Origin: Pterobdella sp. o SKG-2022
Taxonomy: Eukaryota; Annelida; Clitellata; Hirudinida; Piscicolidae
Direction of reading: 5' to 3'
DNA: 64,000 nt
NCBI GenBank assembly: GCA_964035795.1
Contig: OZ038325.1
Coordinates: forward strand, 5,523,163-5,587,162
The translations under genes and the position numbers were made by a program. Numbering within the stretch: the stretch's first letter is position 1; each line of letters starts with the position of its first letter. The notes below the pieces were generated by a model. That model saw only the letters and a list, made by a program, of their open reading frames with translations, did no database searches and had not been told where the DNA came from. Below are positions 42,771-54,149 of the stretch, piece after piece.

Positions 42771-45700
42771 ATGGCGGCCAAAGCACCGGTTCCAGGAAAA
42801 AGGCCTGTTGGTCGGCCTCGAAAAAATCCCAGGAGTAAAGAAGAAGAGGAGGAATTTAGACTTAAACAAAAAAAATTATTGGCTCAAAAACTTGCTAAAT
42901 GGGATGCTCTCAAACGTTAGTACCAACTCATGCTTTTTCAAAGTATTTTAATTTTGTATTCAAGTGTTTTCACAAAAATTAAAATTTTCATATAATTTTA
43001 TTTTTGCACTCGTTTACAACTTTAGAAAATGAATTAGCTTTCATTCAAAATAAAACTGTCTGTCAATTTGTAGAGTTGTCATCAGAGGATGACATGGATG
43101 ATGAGGATTTCATGGATGATGATGAAGATGAAGATTCTGATGCTTCACTCATCGAGATGCTTAAACAATGTATGCTTGCTTTGTGTCATGGGGATATATT
43201 TTTAAGGAACCATCTATATAACATGAAGATTTTTTCACTGTTGCTTAGAATAATTTTTTTCCAAAAACTTTTGGATAGTATTATAATAAAATAAAAGGAA
43301 AATCTGAAGATGTTTCTTTGAAATTAAATAAGCTTTATAAATTAGCAAATCTTGAACAAAATTTTTTAATTCACTGTTTTCTCATAATTTTTATTCTATT
43401 ATCATTATATAACTGTTTCTTGAGTTATTTAAAAAAAAGAAAGTTAATGATTGTGCAGTCAAAACCCTTTGATCGAGGCCATTTATTATTGCATATACTT
43501 GAAGTATTATTCTGTAGAATTGTTAAAAAATTATAGATATATAATAAGATTTCAAATCTGGTTTCATTTTATCTGTACTGAGGGTATTGAAGATACTTCA
43601 TTTACAAACATTTTTTTGCAAATATAGGTACTATAATGTTATTGTAACTCAAAATAGCTAAAGCAGAGTTATCAACCTCGGCAGCTAAATACAGACCTGT
43701 TGGTCGACCTAAGGTAACAATAATAATAATTATAACATTTTAATGATTGTTTCTGTCAACAATGTTAAACTTCATCTAAATTAGTGTTCATAGTTAAAGG
43801 CCACTTTTTTCTTATAATTTGAAAAACATTAGAATCTGAACTATATATATTTTTTTATTGATTTATTCAAATAAATAAATAAAAATATATATGAATTACC
43901 AAGTCAACAGCAGCAGCAGTGAAAAGTCAGGGTTGTATGTGCAAGCCTCCAATGCAGACCAAGTCTATCTCATGTACACCCATCCGCATCCATAAGAACC
44001 TTCAAACAGGTCTGTGTTGATGATGATGATGATGCATCTTGATTAGTGAAGAGGATGATGAAGATGTGTGCATGTTTCTGGGATCTGTATCAAGGATGAT
44101 GTGTGGTTGTTTGTTAGAGTGATGGTGGTGTCTGGTTGTGTTGTTATTTGAGTGTTAAACACTCTGAATTTTAAAATTTTTTGTGTTTTTGTTACATTCA
44201 ATCATTAGTTAAGGAATATAGCATCATTTTAGTTTAATGTATTCAGAATTATGTAAGAAAAAACATCACATTTAAAAAATTTTTGTTTTTTGGAAAATTT
44301 TGTACCTTTGAGCTTTACTGAGCTGTTGAACCTTTCATGAAAGCATAAAAATGTTTCTAATGGATGATGTGAGTCTGATAAAAGCTTTATGATATCTAAT
44401 AAACTTTGAAGTATTTTTTTAGGATTGATATTTATTTAAGGCTTGATAAAACATAAAATTGATGGAAATTTTAATTTTTCAGAGTTTGGGAACCCTGATG
44501 AGAAAAAGATTTTTGTGCCTGTGGCCTTTCCAGTACTCACTCCCACCCCATTGATCTTCAACACAGCACCTGTGCCCCACCCCATCTCTCTCCCCATCCC
44601 TCTGCCTGTTCCTCTCAATGTCCCATTGTCTCATAATATGTTGCAGAAACTCATCCAGCAACTGAAGGTGGGGTTTATCACAATTGTTGATGTCTGTTTC
44701 CGTGATGGATGGATGTGTGTCTTGTTCTTTTAATGCTTTTCTGTGAGGTTTTTTTGTTGTAGAATTCTACTGTGTTTTATAAGGGATTCGTTAAGAAATG
44801 TTTATCGAACAAATAGATTAAATAAAACAAGTTTGACATAACTTGATTAAATTTCAAGTGTCTGAATCTATATCACTACAAACTAGATAATATAAGTATA
44901 CACAAGATCACATCTTCATCAAACATCGAACACAGGAATACAGAGAATCTCTACCTGAAGAAGGTGAAGGAACAGATGAAGAGAAGAAAGCCAACTCAGA
45001 GAGACTGTCAAACATACTTTTGAGCATCCAACAAGAAGATGCTGCTGGAAAGGGTGGGTTTGATGCTGCATCATTCATCTTTGTTACCATTATGGAAATA
45101 TCTTGAGTTTTTACTGTTTTATTTTTATTGTATCAAGCATACCCTTTTATAGCGCATTTTTGTTTTTTTCATATAATAAGAAATTAACTTGTTTTCAAGC
45201 TTTAAATAATCTAGGCCGAAAATGGAGAGCAGTATAAACTAATATGATTAAAACCATGCAGAAGGTGGGGGAGAGGCACAAGAAAGTGATGCCATGCAGG
45301 TGGAGGAGTCTGAAGGTTTGTTGCTCTTATTATTATTTTTTTTTTATGAGTTTATTATTGTTTTTATGAGTTTATTATTATTATTTTTATGAGTTTATTA
45401 TTTTTATAAGTTTATTATTATTATTATTCTTATGAGTTTATCAATGTTTTTATAAGTTTCCTATTGTTATGAGTTTATCATTATTATTCTTATGAGTATA
45501 TTAATATTGTTTTTATGAGTTTATTATTATTATTATTCTTATGAGTATATTAATATTGTTTTTATGAGTTTATTATTATTATTATTCTTATGAGTATATT
45601 AATATTGTTTTTATGAGTTTATTATTATTATTATTCTTATGAGTATATTAATATTGTTTTTATGAGTTTATTATTATTATTATTCTTATGAGTATATTAA

Positions 45701-48700
45701 TATTGTTTTTATGAGTTTATTATTATTATTATTCTTATGAGTTAATTATTATTGTTTTCAAGAGTTTATTATTATTTTTATTATCATTTTGACTATTATT
45801 AATATTATTATCATTATTTCAATGGAATAAGCTTCAAATCTTAAGTAATTTTTTATGCCTACAACGGTATCAAGCTCATAAGTCCATGTTTCAGCTATGG
45901 GAAACAGGCTATAAACGAGGTTTTACTTATCGGCATGTTTGCACTAGGCTCACCACTTACTTCACCCAGGTGTGAAAGTGGTTAAGGAGGTGATAGAGGA
46001 ACTATTGGATAATGTTGAGGCAACAGCTAAGAAGCAACAACTGACACCTCAGCAACAACTGCAACAGCAACTTTCTCAACANNNNNNNNNNNNNNNNNNN
46101 NNNNNNNNNNNNNNNNNNNNNNNNNNNNNNNNNNNNNNNNNNNNNNNNNNNNNNNNNNNNNNNNNNNNNNNNNNNNNNNNNNNNNNNNNNNNNNNNNNNN
46201 NNNNNNNNNNNNNNNNNNNNNNNNNNNNNNNNNNNNNNNNNNNNNNNNNNNNNNNNNNNNNNNNNNNNNNNNNNNNNNNNNAACAACAACAACAGTACAT
46301 GAAGCAACAACAACTTAAAGAGTCTGACAACAAACAGTCCAAGGTTACAATGGTTTTATATCTTCTGAATATAAAGACCAATTTAATATCTGTGTTAATA
46401 ATGATGTTAGAATTAATCATTTGATAAAAGTAGCAATAAGAAACAACGCAAATTTTTAAATTCTATATATTATTGATTCTGCCTTTAATGATAATGATGC
46501 TTATATTGGTTTTGGGCATGACGTTAAATTGCACCGAAGATAGTGTTTCCAAATTGATACTGCTTTTCTGTTATAACCTGGATAACACTAGACTTCAGTA
46601 GTAGGTATCAACAAACTGATATTCTGATATCATTGTCATTTGGCTTGGCGGATGATCTTTCGTTTTGTTGACAACGGCAAAACACTGCCCAAGATCCGCC
46701 ATTCCCAAACGGAACGGCGGATCTTGAATTCGATAATTCAAGTTGGAAGTTGGCTCAAACTGGCAGTCTATAAAAATTTTTCTCAAATAAAATGACCTTT
46801 TTTTATAAAGTACCCTATTATAGTATCAGTAACCTAGGCTGACTGCTGTCAACCTCAGCTACAGGGACATTTACAGCAGTATAATCTAATTAGATTAATA
46901 TATACCGATTATGATGATGATAATAATGATAGTTATATGGTGATTATGAGGAGAAAGGGACATGTTCAAAAACCTTGCAAACGTCAACACAGGGGGACAA
47001 GAACAAGGTGCGCCAAGACTTGTTGATGGCTGCTGAAGAGTGTTCTCTGAGGATCGCAGAGATGGATGACTCCAAGCTCAAGATCAAGTACTCCATTGCT
47101 GTCAAGGCCTTCAGGTTGGCTTCTTTTGCTTAGAACATGGTGTTGAGTTGCTATTAGTTTTATGTGAGCATCATTTAACGTTGTGTTAAACGGTTGTTGA
47201 TATAAGTTTTTTTGTGAATAAAATCTTTGTATTCATCAATCTCATTATTAATTTTCATCGTTTAGTCTCTAGCTTGCTATAGACATAGGGTTTTGTCATT
47301 ATTCAGACTTCATTCCAAGTTTTACGGGGTTTAATACATCTATTAAAAGTTCAAACATTTTCTGAATACTAAACTCACCAAAGAAATTTTCAGTCTAAAA
47401 CACTCATGTTTGGCGTAAAACTAGAAATTCTTTAACATTAAAAAACACTTGAAAGTTACTCAAAATCTCCCTTTACACCACCCAACCTTCAAAACCCTCA
47501 CACACATCCCAGGTGTTACGCATCGTCTCGCAACGAGGTATGTGCACGCAAGGTGAACCTGGAGTTGTTGAACTTGCCAGCAGATGAGCTTGCATACCAC
47601 TTGTGCCAGCTCATTGAGGGCTTTCAACGACCCAATGGCGAGCCATTTCATGTTGATACTCTGCACTATCTAGCTATTGGTTAATTTTTTGTTATCTTTC
47701 GTTTAAAATTGTTTATCTTTTTTTTCATTCATTTATTATTTTTGTCTTCATTATCATTCATTCATTATTGGTTGAGAGATTCATCAATTCATTGATTGGA
47801 AAATTTCTCAAATGATGGTTGAACTTTTTAAATGATTTATTAAACGATTTATCTTTCAATATATATAAAGCTTCATCATTGTTGAAGCATTCAAGCATGC
47901 AACAACCAATCAAAACAGGCATCCAATATTACTTGTTCCTGAATGGGCGCAATGACAACATATTTTATGACAAGGCTTACGAGTGCTTCCATGAACTCCT
48001 CTCCAACAAACTCATTCCCTTCACCATCAGACTCAACCCTCAGAGTTTGTGCTCATTCATCATTTATCTACCAAACAGAATCTTTAGTTTTGATATTATT
48101 ATTATTAATTGTTATCAATACTATAGTTTTCATCACTTATTATTTTCTCCATCAAATAAAAAAACTTTTTCTGCATTAAACTTCCTTGCTTAGTAATACC
48201 TTCAAAACTCTCAACCACCACCACGTCACAGGCTTGATCTTGTGCAGAGTGACAGAGGAGCAGTTATGGGAGGCAAACGTGCTGGGCTCCCACTCCCCCT
48301 GGAGTCTTCTCAACACCCTCATCTACATGAACACCAAAAACTTCTTGCTTCTAGAGGCCCATCAGCACCTACTCTTGTCCTTCTCCAACGTCATGAAGCA
48401 ATGGAAGAAGAATGCAGTGTCAATGGATGGCAAGCCAGCTCGTACTGTCTACCTTAAATACAACCCAATCTCTACTCTGCACGCTGGTAGGGTTCTGTTA
48501 TTATTCTTATTATTATTAAAATTGTTATTAATATTATTATTAAAATTGTTATTAATATTATTATTATTATTAAAATTGTTATTAATATTATTATTATTAT
48601 TAAAATTGTTATTAATATTATTATTATTAAAAATTTTTATTATTACTATTATCCTATGCCGTCATCTCCACTAATTTAAACCACATAAACCTGATTGATC

Positions 48701-51700
48701 AGCGCCAGACAAGAGACAGAAAGTGGACAATAGTCTGCCATACGAGCAACTTGAAAACGTCGATAACCCTCTAAGGTGCCCAGTCAAGCTCTATGAGTTC
48801 TACCTCTCTAAATGGTGTGTGGGCGAGAGAGGGGACTTTACTTATGAGTTGAATATTTAAATTACTCGGCAATAACTTTTATCATAAAGCCTAGTTCAGG
48901 TGTTGCAACAGAATAATTAGTATAGGTGAAAATTAAGAGCTTTCTTCATCGATTATAAAATTCATTAACGCTACACCCCTCTTCATTCTTCAGTCCTGAG
49001 TCAATAAAGAATCGTAATGACTTGTTTTATTTGCAACCGGAGCTCTCTTGCTTGCCCGAGAGTCCCGTGTGGTTCTCAGTCACTTCTCTCTCCAAACAAC
49101 AGCTTGTCCTCTCCATTGCCCGAGTCAAGGTTGCTTTGTATTTTAGTTAGTGATAACTTGGCTGTTGGTGGGGATTTTGAAAACTTACTTAACTTGTGAG
49201 TTCATGATATCATGATAGAGTTTGATTTCTGTCACTTTTCAATTTTCTCGCTATATTAAACATGACTTGCAGATAGAAAATGAATTGTTTGTAAATAAAA
49301 AAAATTCATTTAGCTGCATTCTTATTTGGTTATTTTAAGTCATGAAACATGTGCTATGAAGTGGAAGCAAAGGCATGCCCCATTGAGCACTTTTTTGCTC
49401 CACAAATTTTTCCATGAATATACAAAATAAAGCAATGGCCCTCAGTCCCCAGCAGCTCTTGAATGGGCAGAGGGTGCTAAGAATCCCTGGGCTTTCTTTT
49501 TCTTTTTTTTCTTTTGGTAGTTATAATATTGGTTCATTAAATGGGAAGAGTATGGAGTTGTGTGAAGAGTTGGTGAGGAGGGAGGTTGGTATTTGCTGCA
49601 TCCAAGAAGTGGGGTGGAGAGGCATGGGCTCAAAGTTTGTAGGTAGTTTAGATAGGAGGTTTAAACTATGGTGGTCTGGTAATGAAGATAAGATAGGTGG
49701 TGTAGGAATATTAGTTAGAGAGGATTTATGTATGAATGTTGTGGAAATAAATAGGATATCAGATAGGGTAATGGTAGTGGTAATTATTTTTGGTAAAAAG
49801 GTTGTAAGAATTGTTTGAGCGTATGCCCCACAATGTGGAAGATCGATGAGTGAAAAAGAAGTTTTATGAGGAGATGGCAAGAGGGTGTGAAGTGGAAAAT
49901 GCAAATGAAGTTTTGATTTGCTTAGGAGACTTCAATGGACACATTGGCAAAGAGGTTGATGGGTTTGAAGGTGTTCATGGAGGATTCGGAATAGGCAAGA
50001 GAAACTTGGAGGGTAGATTGCTCTTAGAATTTTGTGTTGAAAAGGATTTGTGTGTGGGTAATAGTTGGTTCAAGAAAAAGGATATTAGGAAGGTAACTTT
50101 TGATGGGGGGTGTAAGGGGACAGAGATTGGCTTTGTGTTGATGAAGAAGTGGCAGAGGAAATTTCTGCTGGATGTAAGGGTAATTGGAGGTGAGCTTCTG
50201 AAGGTAGTCTTAGACAGAAGATGACTTAAAAATGCCCGAAGTAGCTGTGCTAAAAAGGAATATCGTACAAAAGTGTGGAAACTTTTGAACGAAGATATCA
50301 AAACAAAATTTTCAGACAAAATTGAGGTTTTGTATGAGAAATGCGATGAACAAAATGCATGGTTAAAATATAAGTCTTCCGTTCGGAAGAGGGTGTGGAA
50401 GAAGCACATGGAGGCCATCATGAATGAGGAGAATCCATGGGATGGGATGGTAAATGTAAAAGTGGTTGAAGGTCCCATGGAACCATTTGCTATGAACGAA
50501 GTGGAAAGAGTGCTAGGATTCATGAAGAATGGCAAGGCCAGTGGTACAACTGGAATTGTCAAGGAGCACCTAGCTGCTTTTCCACATTTTAAGCAAGTTA
50601 TTTTGCAAATAGCAAATGAAATCCTCAATGGAATGGATATTCCTCATGACTGAAGAATGAGTACAGTTGTTCCCATTTATGAGAAGAAAGGTAGAGTTAT
50701 GGACTGTGCGAGCTATCGAGGTGTAAAGCTTTTAGAGCATGGTATGAAAGTTGTGGAAAGGTTGCTGGAGAAGAGGTTAAGAAGGTTAGTGAAAGTTGCC
50801 CAAATGCAATTTGGTTTTATGCCTGGCAAAAGCACAGTGGACGCTATTTTTATTCTTAGGAGAATGCAGGAAAGCTACCTTGAGAAGAATAGGAAGCTTT
50901 TTATCTGTTTTGTTGATTTGGAGAAGACTTTTGATCGGGTACCAAGAAAAGTAATTGAATGGGCACTGAGAAAGAAGTTGGTACCGGAAAGTTTGGTTCA
51001 GGCAGTAATGTCGATATACAAAGGAGCAAAAACGCGGGTTAAGGTTGGAGGTGGGCATTCGGAAGAATTTGATGTTGGTGTAGGTGTCCATCAAGGATGG
51101 GTTCTCTCGCCGTTTTTGTTTTCAGTAGTGCTAGACGTATTGTCGGAAGACGGAAGAAAAGGTGCTTCATATGAACCGCTTTATGCAGATGATTTAGTCT
51201 TGATGGCAGAGACTATGGAAGAACTAGGAGCTCAATTCATCCGTTGGAAGGCAGCCTTTAAAGGGAAAGGATTGAAGGTTAATCTGGGGAAGACAAAAGT
51301 CATGGAGAGTAGTGGTGGTGGTGGTGTTGTTGTCTTGGCTAAGATTGATCTATGTGGTGTGTGTGGTAAGGGGGCTAAGATAAATTGTGTGAGGTGCAAG
51401 ACATGTAAGAAGTAAATTCATGCATGGTGTGCTAGGGTAAAAAGAGTTTCTCGTAGGATGAATGGAAATTTTGACTGTAGGGTTTGTATGAATGGTGCAA
51501 AGGTGGAATGTAAGAATGCTTCAAATGGTTGTTTAGGTGAGTTGGAGAGGGTAAATAGTTATTGTTATTTAGGAGACAATGTGAATGGTGGAGAAGAAAG
51601 TGAGCTAGCTGTTACACGAAGGATCGGGCTGGGTTGGAAGGCATTCAACAGTGTGTCTTCTATGTTATGTGGTAAAAGACTCACATGGAATATTAAAGGA

Positions 51701-53701
51701 CAAATTTATAGGACATGTGTGAAGCCTGTTATGACATATGGCTCGGAAACCTGGGTAGTAAGATCCGTTGAAGAGAGTATTTTGAGAAGAGCAGAAAAAC
51801 GGATGCTTGGAATGATGTGTGAAGTGCAGCTAGCTGATGGCGTGAGTACAAAGGAGTTGATGGTTAGATTGGGGTTGGATAGTACGACCATTGAAGTGGT
51901 GAGGCAAGGGAGTTTGAGATGGCTGGGTCATGTAGTAAGGAAAGTGGATGACGACTGTGTCAAACAGACGTGGAGGTTTGAGGTTGTAGGTAGTAGAGGA
52001 AGGGGAAGGCCAAAGTTAACCTGGAAAGGGATGATGGAAAACCTTTGTCGTGGGCTTGGATTAGTTCTTAAAGATGACTATGACAGGGTGAAATGGAGGG
52101 AGAGGGTTAGGTCATGGAAAGAAGTCAGTGACCTCTTGGAAAAGGGAAAGATGCTGACTATAATAAAATGATGATGATGATATTAAAAATTTGTATATTA
52201 ATCAAACGCTAGGGCTAATGTTTTGTTGATATATCGTATATTAAGTTAGTTTAACATTAATATTATAAGTCATTATATTATTATATAATCCTTATCAATG
52301 CTATAAACCAACATAAATACTATAACTTGAACGCACGGGCAGGCGGTGAGGGAGGTGCAAGAGAGCATCTTAAACTTGAGGGCCAGCTACCTAGCCAACA
52401 CGCAGCTCAACCTACAACAACAGGTATGTTATCTAGTCTCCATCGTATCAACCATAATAACAGTTGAAGCTGTTAACAGCGTGCTTTGATGGGGTATTAA
52501 GCTGTAAAGAAATGATTTTTTCTAGCTACAGTAAAATAAGAGGATTCAATAACACGAAATAGTTTTTTTAGAATATGAAGCTTTTTGTTATCAAAGTAAT
52601 ATTTTAAAGTATAACTTGATAATTGTATGCTTGCAAATCTTACTTTGATAACGAAACGCTTGGTGTTTTAATAAAAACTATTTGGTGCTATTAACGAATA
52701 TTTGCTAGCTTCAAACGAAGATTAAACCCTTTAAAATATATTAAGTGTACGGAAATGAGAATTCCAAAAATTCTATTTGATTTACGTAGATTTTGCTATT
52801 TTAATTATTTAGAATACTAAAAATATTTTAAATCATTTAATTCAAAATTGCTAGGTTTCAAAAAACGTGTAAGGTCAACACAGTGAATTTATTTCAACAA
52901 AGAGTCATGAAGCTTTTTATGAAACTAGCATTATCACTTGATAATGTAAGCTAGTCTCACGAAAAGCTTGGTGACTGTTGAAATAAATACACTGTGTTGA
53001 CCTCACAATTTGATTTAGAAATGTATAGCATCCATAGCTTCTCTTAAATTCTTTTTCAACGGGTATTCTTCTGGCATCGGCGTTAAACTACATCAAAATG
53101 ACCCCCTAGAATCAAAAGCTGCTTTCTTTGATAACCTTATAAATAATGTTAAGTTTTTAAAAGATACTACAAAACTTCGTAAGCATAAGATGCGTTATAA
53201 ACTAATGGCTTAATATCAAACTAACATTCATGTGGCATTAGCAAAGCAACTTAGATTAAGATATTTCTCTCGATCCACGGTAAAATATAGAGATTCATGA
53301 ACACTAATAGTTTTTATTAAGAATACGAAAATTTTCGTTATTAATGATTATCTTCTAAAGCTTTTCATAGTCTAATATATGATTAAATGCGTGAGATTTT
53401 CTAAGATTTAAAGAACTGATCATGTAGTTGGGAAGATAGTTCACTTTGTGAAAGCTTGATACATTTGATAAAGTCAGTGTTTATTTATAATATACAAGCA
53501 GTTGAGGAGCAACACAAGCGTCATCGTCATTCATTAAACATCATCATCATCATCTACATAACATCATCATTCGCAGTTCTCATTATAATTCACAGTCATT
53601 ATCATCATCCAGAGATCATCATCATTTGAAGTCCTCATCATCATTCACAGATGTCAGATGGAGAAGGGAACAAGTACTTTGTGGATAGGCCATTCAAATG
53701 A
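42771..53701 (+). CDS. ZMYM: AT-hook protein with ZMYM/QRICH1-type Crypton-derived domain (DUF3504), 16 exons
   Basis: Exons: 42771-42915, 43026-43169, 43658-43713, 43904-44009, 44483-44667, 44936-45053, 45262-45315, 45970-46343 (with a 200-N gap), 46993-47114, 47513-47679, 47919-48044, 48232-48486, 48703-48814, 48994-49129, 52343-52423, 53651-53701. All phases agree; about 743 aa counting the gap. Order: AT-hook GKRPVGRPRKNPR (about 10-20), acidic run (about 68-92), second AT-hook YRPVGRPK (about 108-115), Cys motif CMCKPPMQTKSISC as found after the last finger in ZMYM2/3/4, a Pro/Val repeat (IPLPVPLNVPL), a Gln-rich exon, then DUF3504 (QRPNGEPF, LNGRNDNIF, VTEEQLWE, LGSHSPWSLLNTL, NPLRCPVKLYEFYLSKC, NRNDLFYLQPE). 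No MYM fingers are visible. ZMYM proteins are nuclear chromatin/SUMO-linked regulators; a nuclear DNA-binding role here is inference. The weakest splice call is exon 4's acceptor. Confidence 0.9.
45336..45790. repeat. 49-bp minisatellite in intron 7
   Basis: The unit contains TTAATATTGTTTTTATGAGT followed by an ATT run and CTTATGAGTATA. Units start at about 45501, 45550, 45599, 45648 and 45697, exactly 49 bases apart, with degenerate copies on both sides. Confidence 0.9.
46082..46281. other. Assembly gap of exactly 200 N inside the poly-Q exon
   Basis: The gap falls between CAG/CAA-rich coding sequence on both sides, in exon 8 of the Crypton-domain gene. The round size suggests a placeholder, so the true Gln-repeat length is unknown. 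Confidence 0.98.
46620..46745. repeat. GC-richer inverted repeat in intron 8
   Basis: CAAGATCCGCC and GGCGGATCTTG form an inverted pair at about 46689-46727. Another GGCGGATGATC lies at about 46646. The base composition differs from the surrounding intron, which suggests an inserted small element. Boundaries are approximate. Confidence 0.5.
46835..46895 (-). repeat. Dispersed repeat family B, copy in intron 8
   Basis: On the minus strand it reads TTAGATTATACTGCTG, then TAAATGTCCCTGTAGCTGAG and GTTGACAGCAG. Close copies lie at 57424-57472 and 62254-62300, both in the neighbouring ATPase gene. Confidence 0.65.
48490..48650. repeat. ATT-rich minisatellite in intron 12
   Basis: The unit AAAATTGTTATTAATATTA with extra ATT triplets repeats about four times directly after the donor site of exon 12. 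It has no effect on the exon itself. Confidence 0.8.
49515..52190 (+). mobile_element. Nearly full-length, inactivated RTE-like non-LTR retrotransposon in intron 14
   Basis: Same strand as the host gene. An APE endonuclease comes first (YNIGSLNGKS, CCIQEVGW, LGDFNGHIG), then reverse transcriptase (NGKASGTTG, TVVPIYEKKG, YRGVKLLEHGMK, QFGFMPGKSTVDAIF, CFVDLEKTFDRVPR, GVHQGWVLSPFLF, LYADDLVLM, GLKVNLGKTKVM). A Cys/His zinc-finger-like insert follows (CGVCGKGAKINC, IHAWCARVK, CRVC), then the tail YLGDNVNGG, YGSETW, RWLGHV and GRGRPKLTW. It ends in an ATGATGATG tail at about 52170-52182. Defects are stops at 49816, 50222, 50651 and 51413, one frame change near 49845, and probable deletions between the APE domain and the RT. 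The left edge is set by the first APE motif; the true 5' end may reach about 49430. RTE-like placement rests on gene order and the simple-repeat tail. Confidence 0.85.
52557..52684. repeat. Foldback element in intron 15
   Basis: Arms 52557-52603 and 52633-52684 pair imperfectly. Shared sequence is TTGTTATCAAAGTAA on the left and TTACTTTGATAACGAAACGC on the right. The loop contains TAACTTGATAATTGTATGC, like the centre of family A. Confidence 0.7.
52869..53005. repeat. Foldback element, family A, in intron 15
   Basis: Arms of about 67 bp meet almost without a loop at about 52937. Outer ends are AAGGTCAACACAGTG and CACTGTGTTGACCTCAC; the centre is ACTTGATAATGTAAGCTAGT with CGAAAAGCTTGGTG. Confidence 0.8.
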
Positions 53702-53797
53702 AACACTGTCGACCCTGATGCACCTGTGTGTGGACAGCATGTGTTGCGGTTCTGATCATTATGACTGTTGTAATATTTTAAAAGTGGAATTAGTTTT

Positions 53798-53803
53798 AAT
53801 AAA
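53798..53803 (+). promoter_or_regulatory. Candidate polyadenylation signal, Crypton-domain gene
   Basis: AATAAA 97 bases after the stop codon and about 350 bases before the next gene's ATG, a plausible position for 3' end formation. Confidence 0.45.
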
Positions 53804-54149
53804 TTTTTGACGAGTTTTAAACTTTAAAATATTTTTAAAAGTTATATAAAAAAATCCTTCTTTACTCGCATCAATTAAAACAATTGTTTTCTTTGATGTT
53901 TTAGTATAAGAATGTGAATTATTCACATGCAAAGTTGTTTGTTTCGATAAGTATGCAAGCGATCGAACCAACTCAAAAATATAAAACAGCTGTTCAGGAG
54001 TGATAGATAACACACATTTGAAATTTGGCATGTGAGTATTTAAGTCGAATGACAAACATTTAACCACACTTTAAATTAATTCATAGTTGAGTGTTGTGTT
54101 GTATGTGTGGAATAGTGTTATCCAGTTGAAATGTTAATGGTTTGAAATA

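Noticed and set aside
43270..43536. Open stretch within intron 2 of the Crypton-domain gene (KSEDVSLKLNKLYKL...)
   Set aside because: Exons 2 and 3 join in phase without it; there is no good acceptor and donor pair, no MYM Cys pattern, and the composition matches the AT background.
47943..48457. Alternative frames over exons 11 and 12
   Set aside because: The DUF3504 frame is supported by homology and by phase across both introns; the other frames are not.
45336..48650. CRISPR-like array from regularly spaced repeats in the introns
   Set aside because: The units are contiguous minisatellites without unique spacers, in an animal gene.
49521..50628. Minus-strand frames of 127 and 217 codons opposite the RTE-like element
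   Set aside because: Antisense shadows of the APE and RT coding region, rich in Ser/Thr/Phe/Pro as expected from reverse reading.
49816..51415. Alternative genetic code (TGA = Trp)
   Set aside because: The host genes use TGA as a true stop (eIF2-alpha, Crypton-domain gene), Trp is written TGG in the same element, and one stop is TAA.
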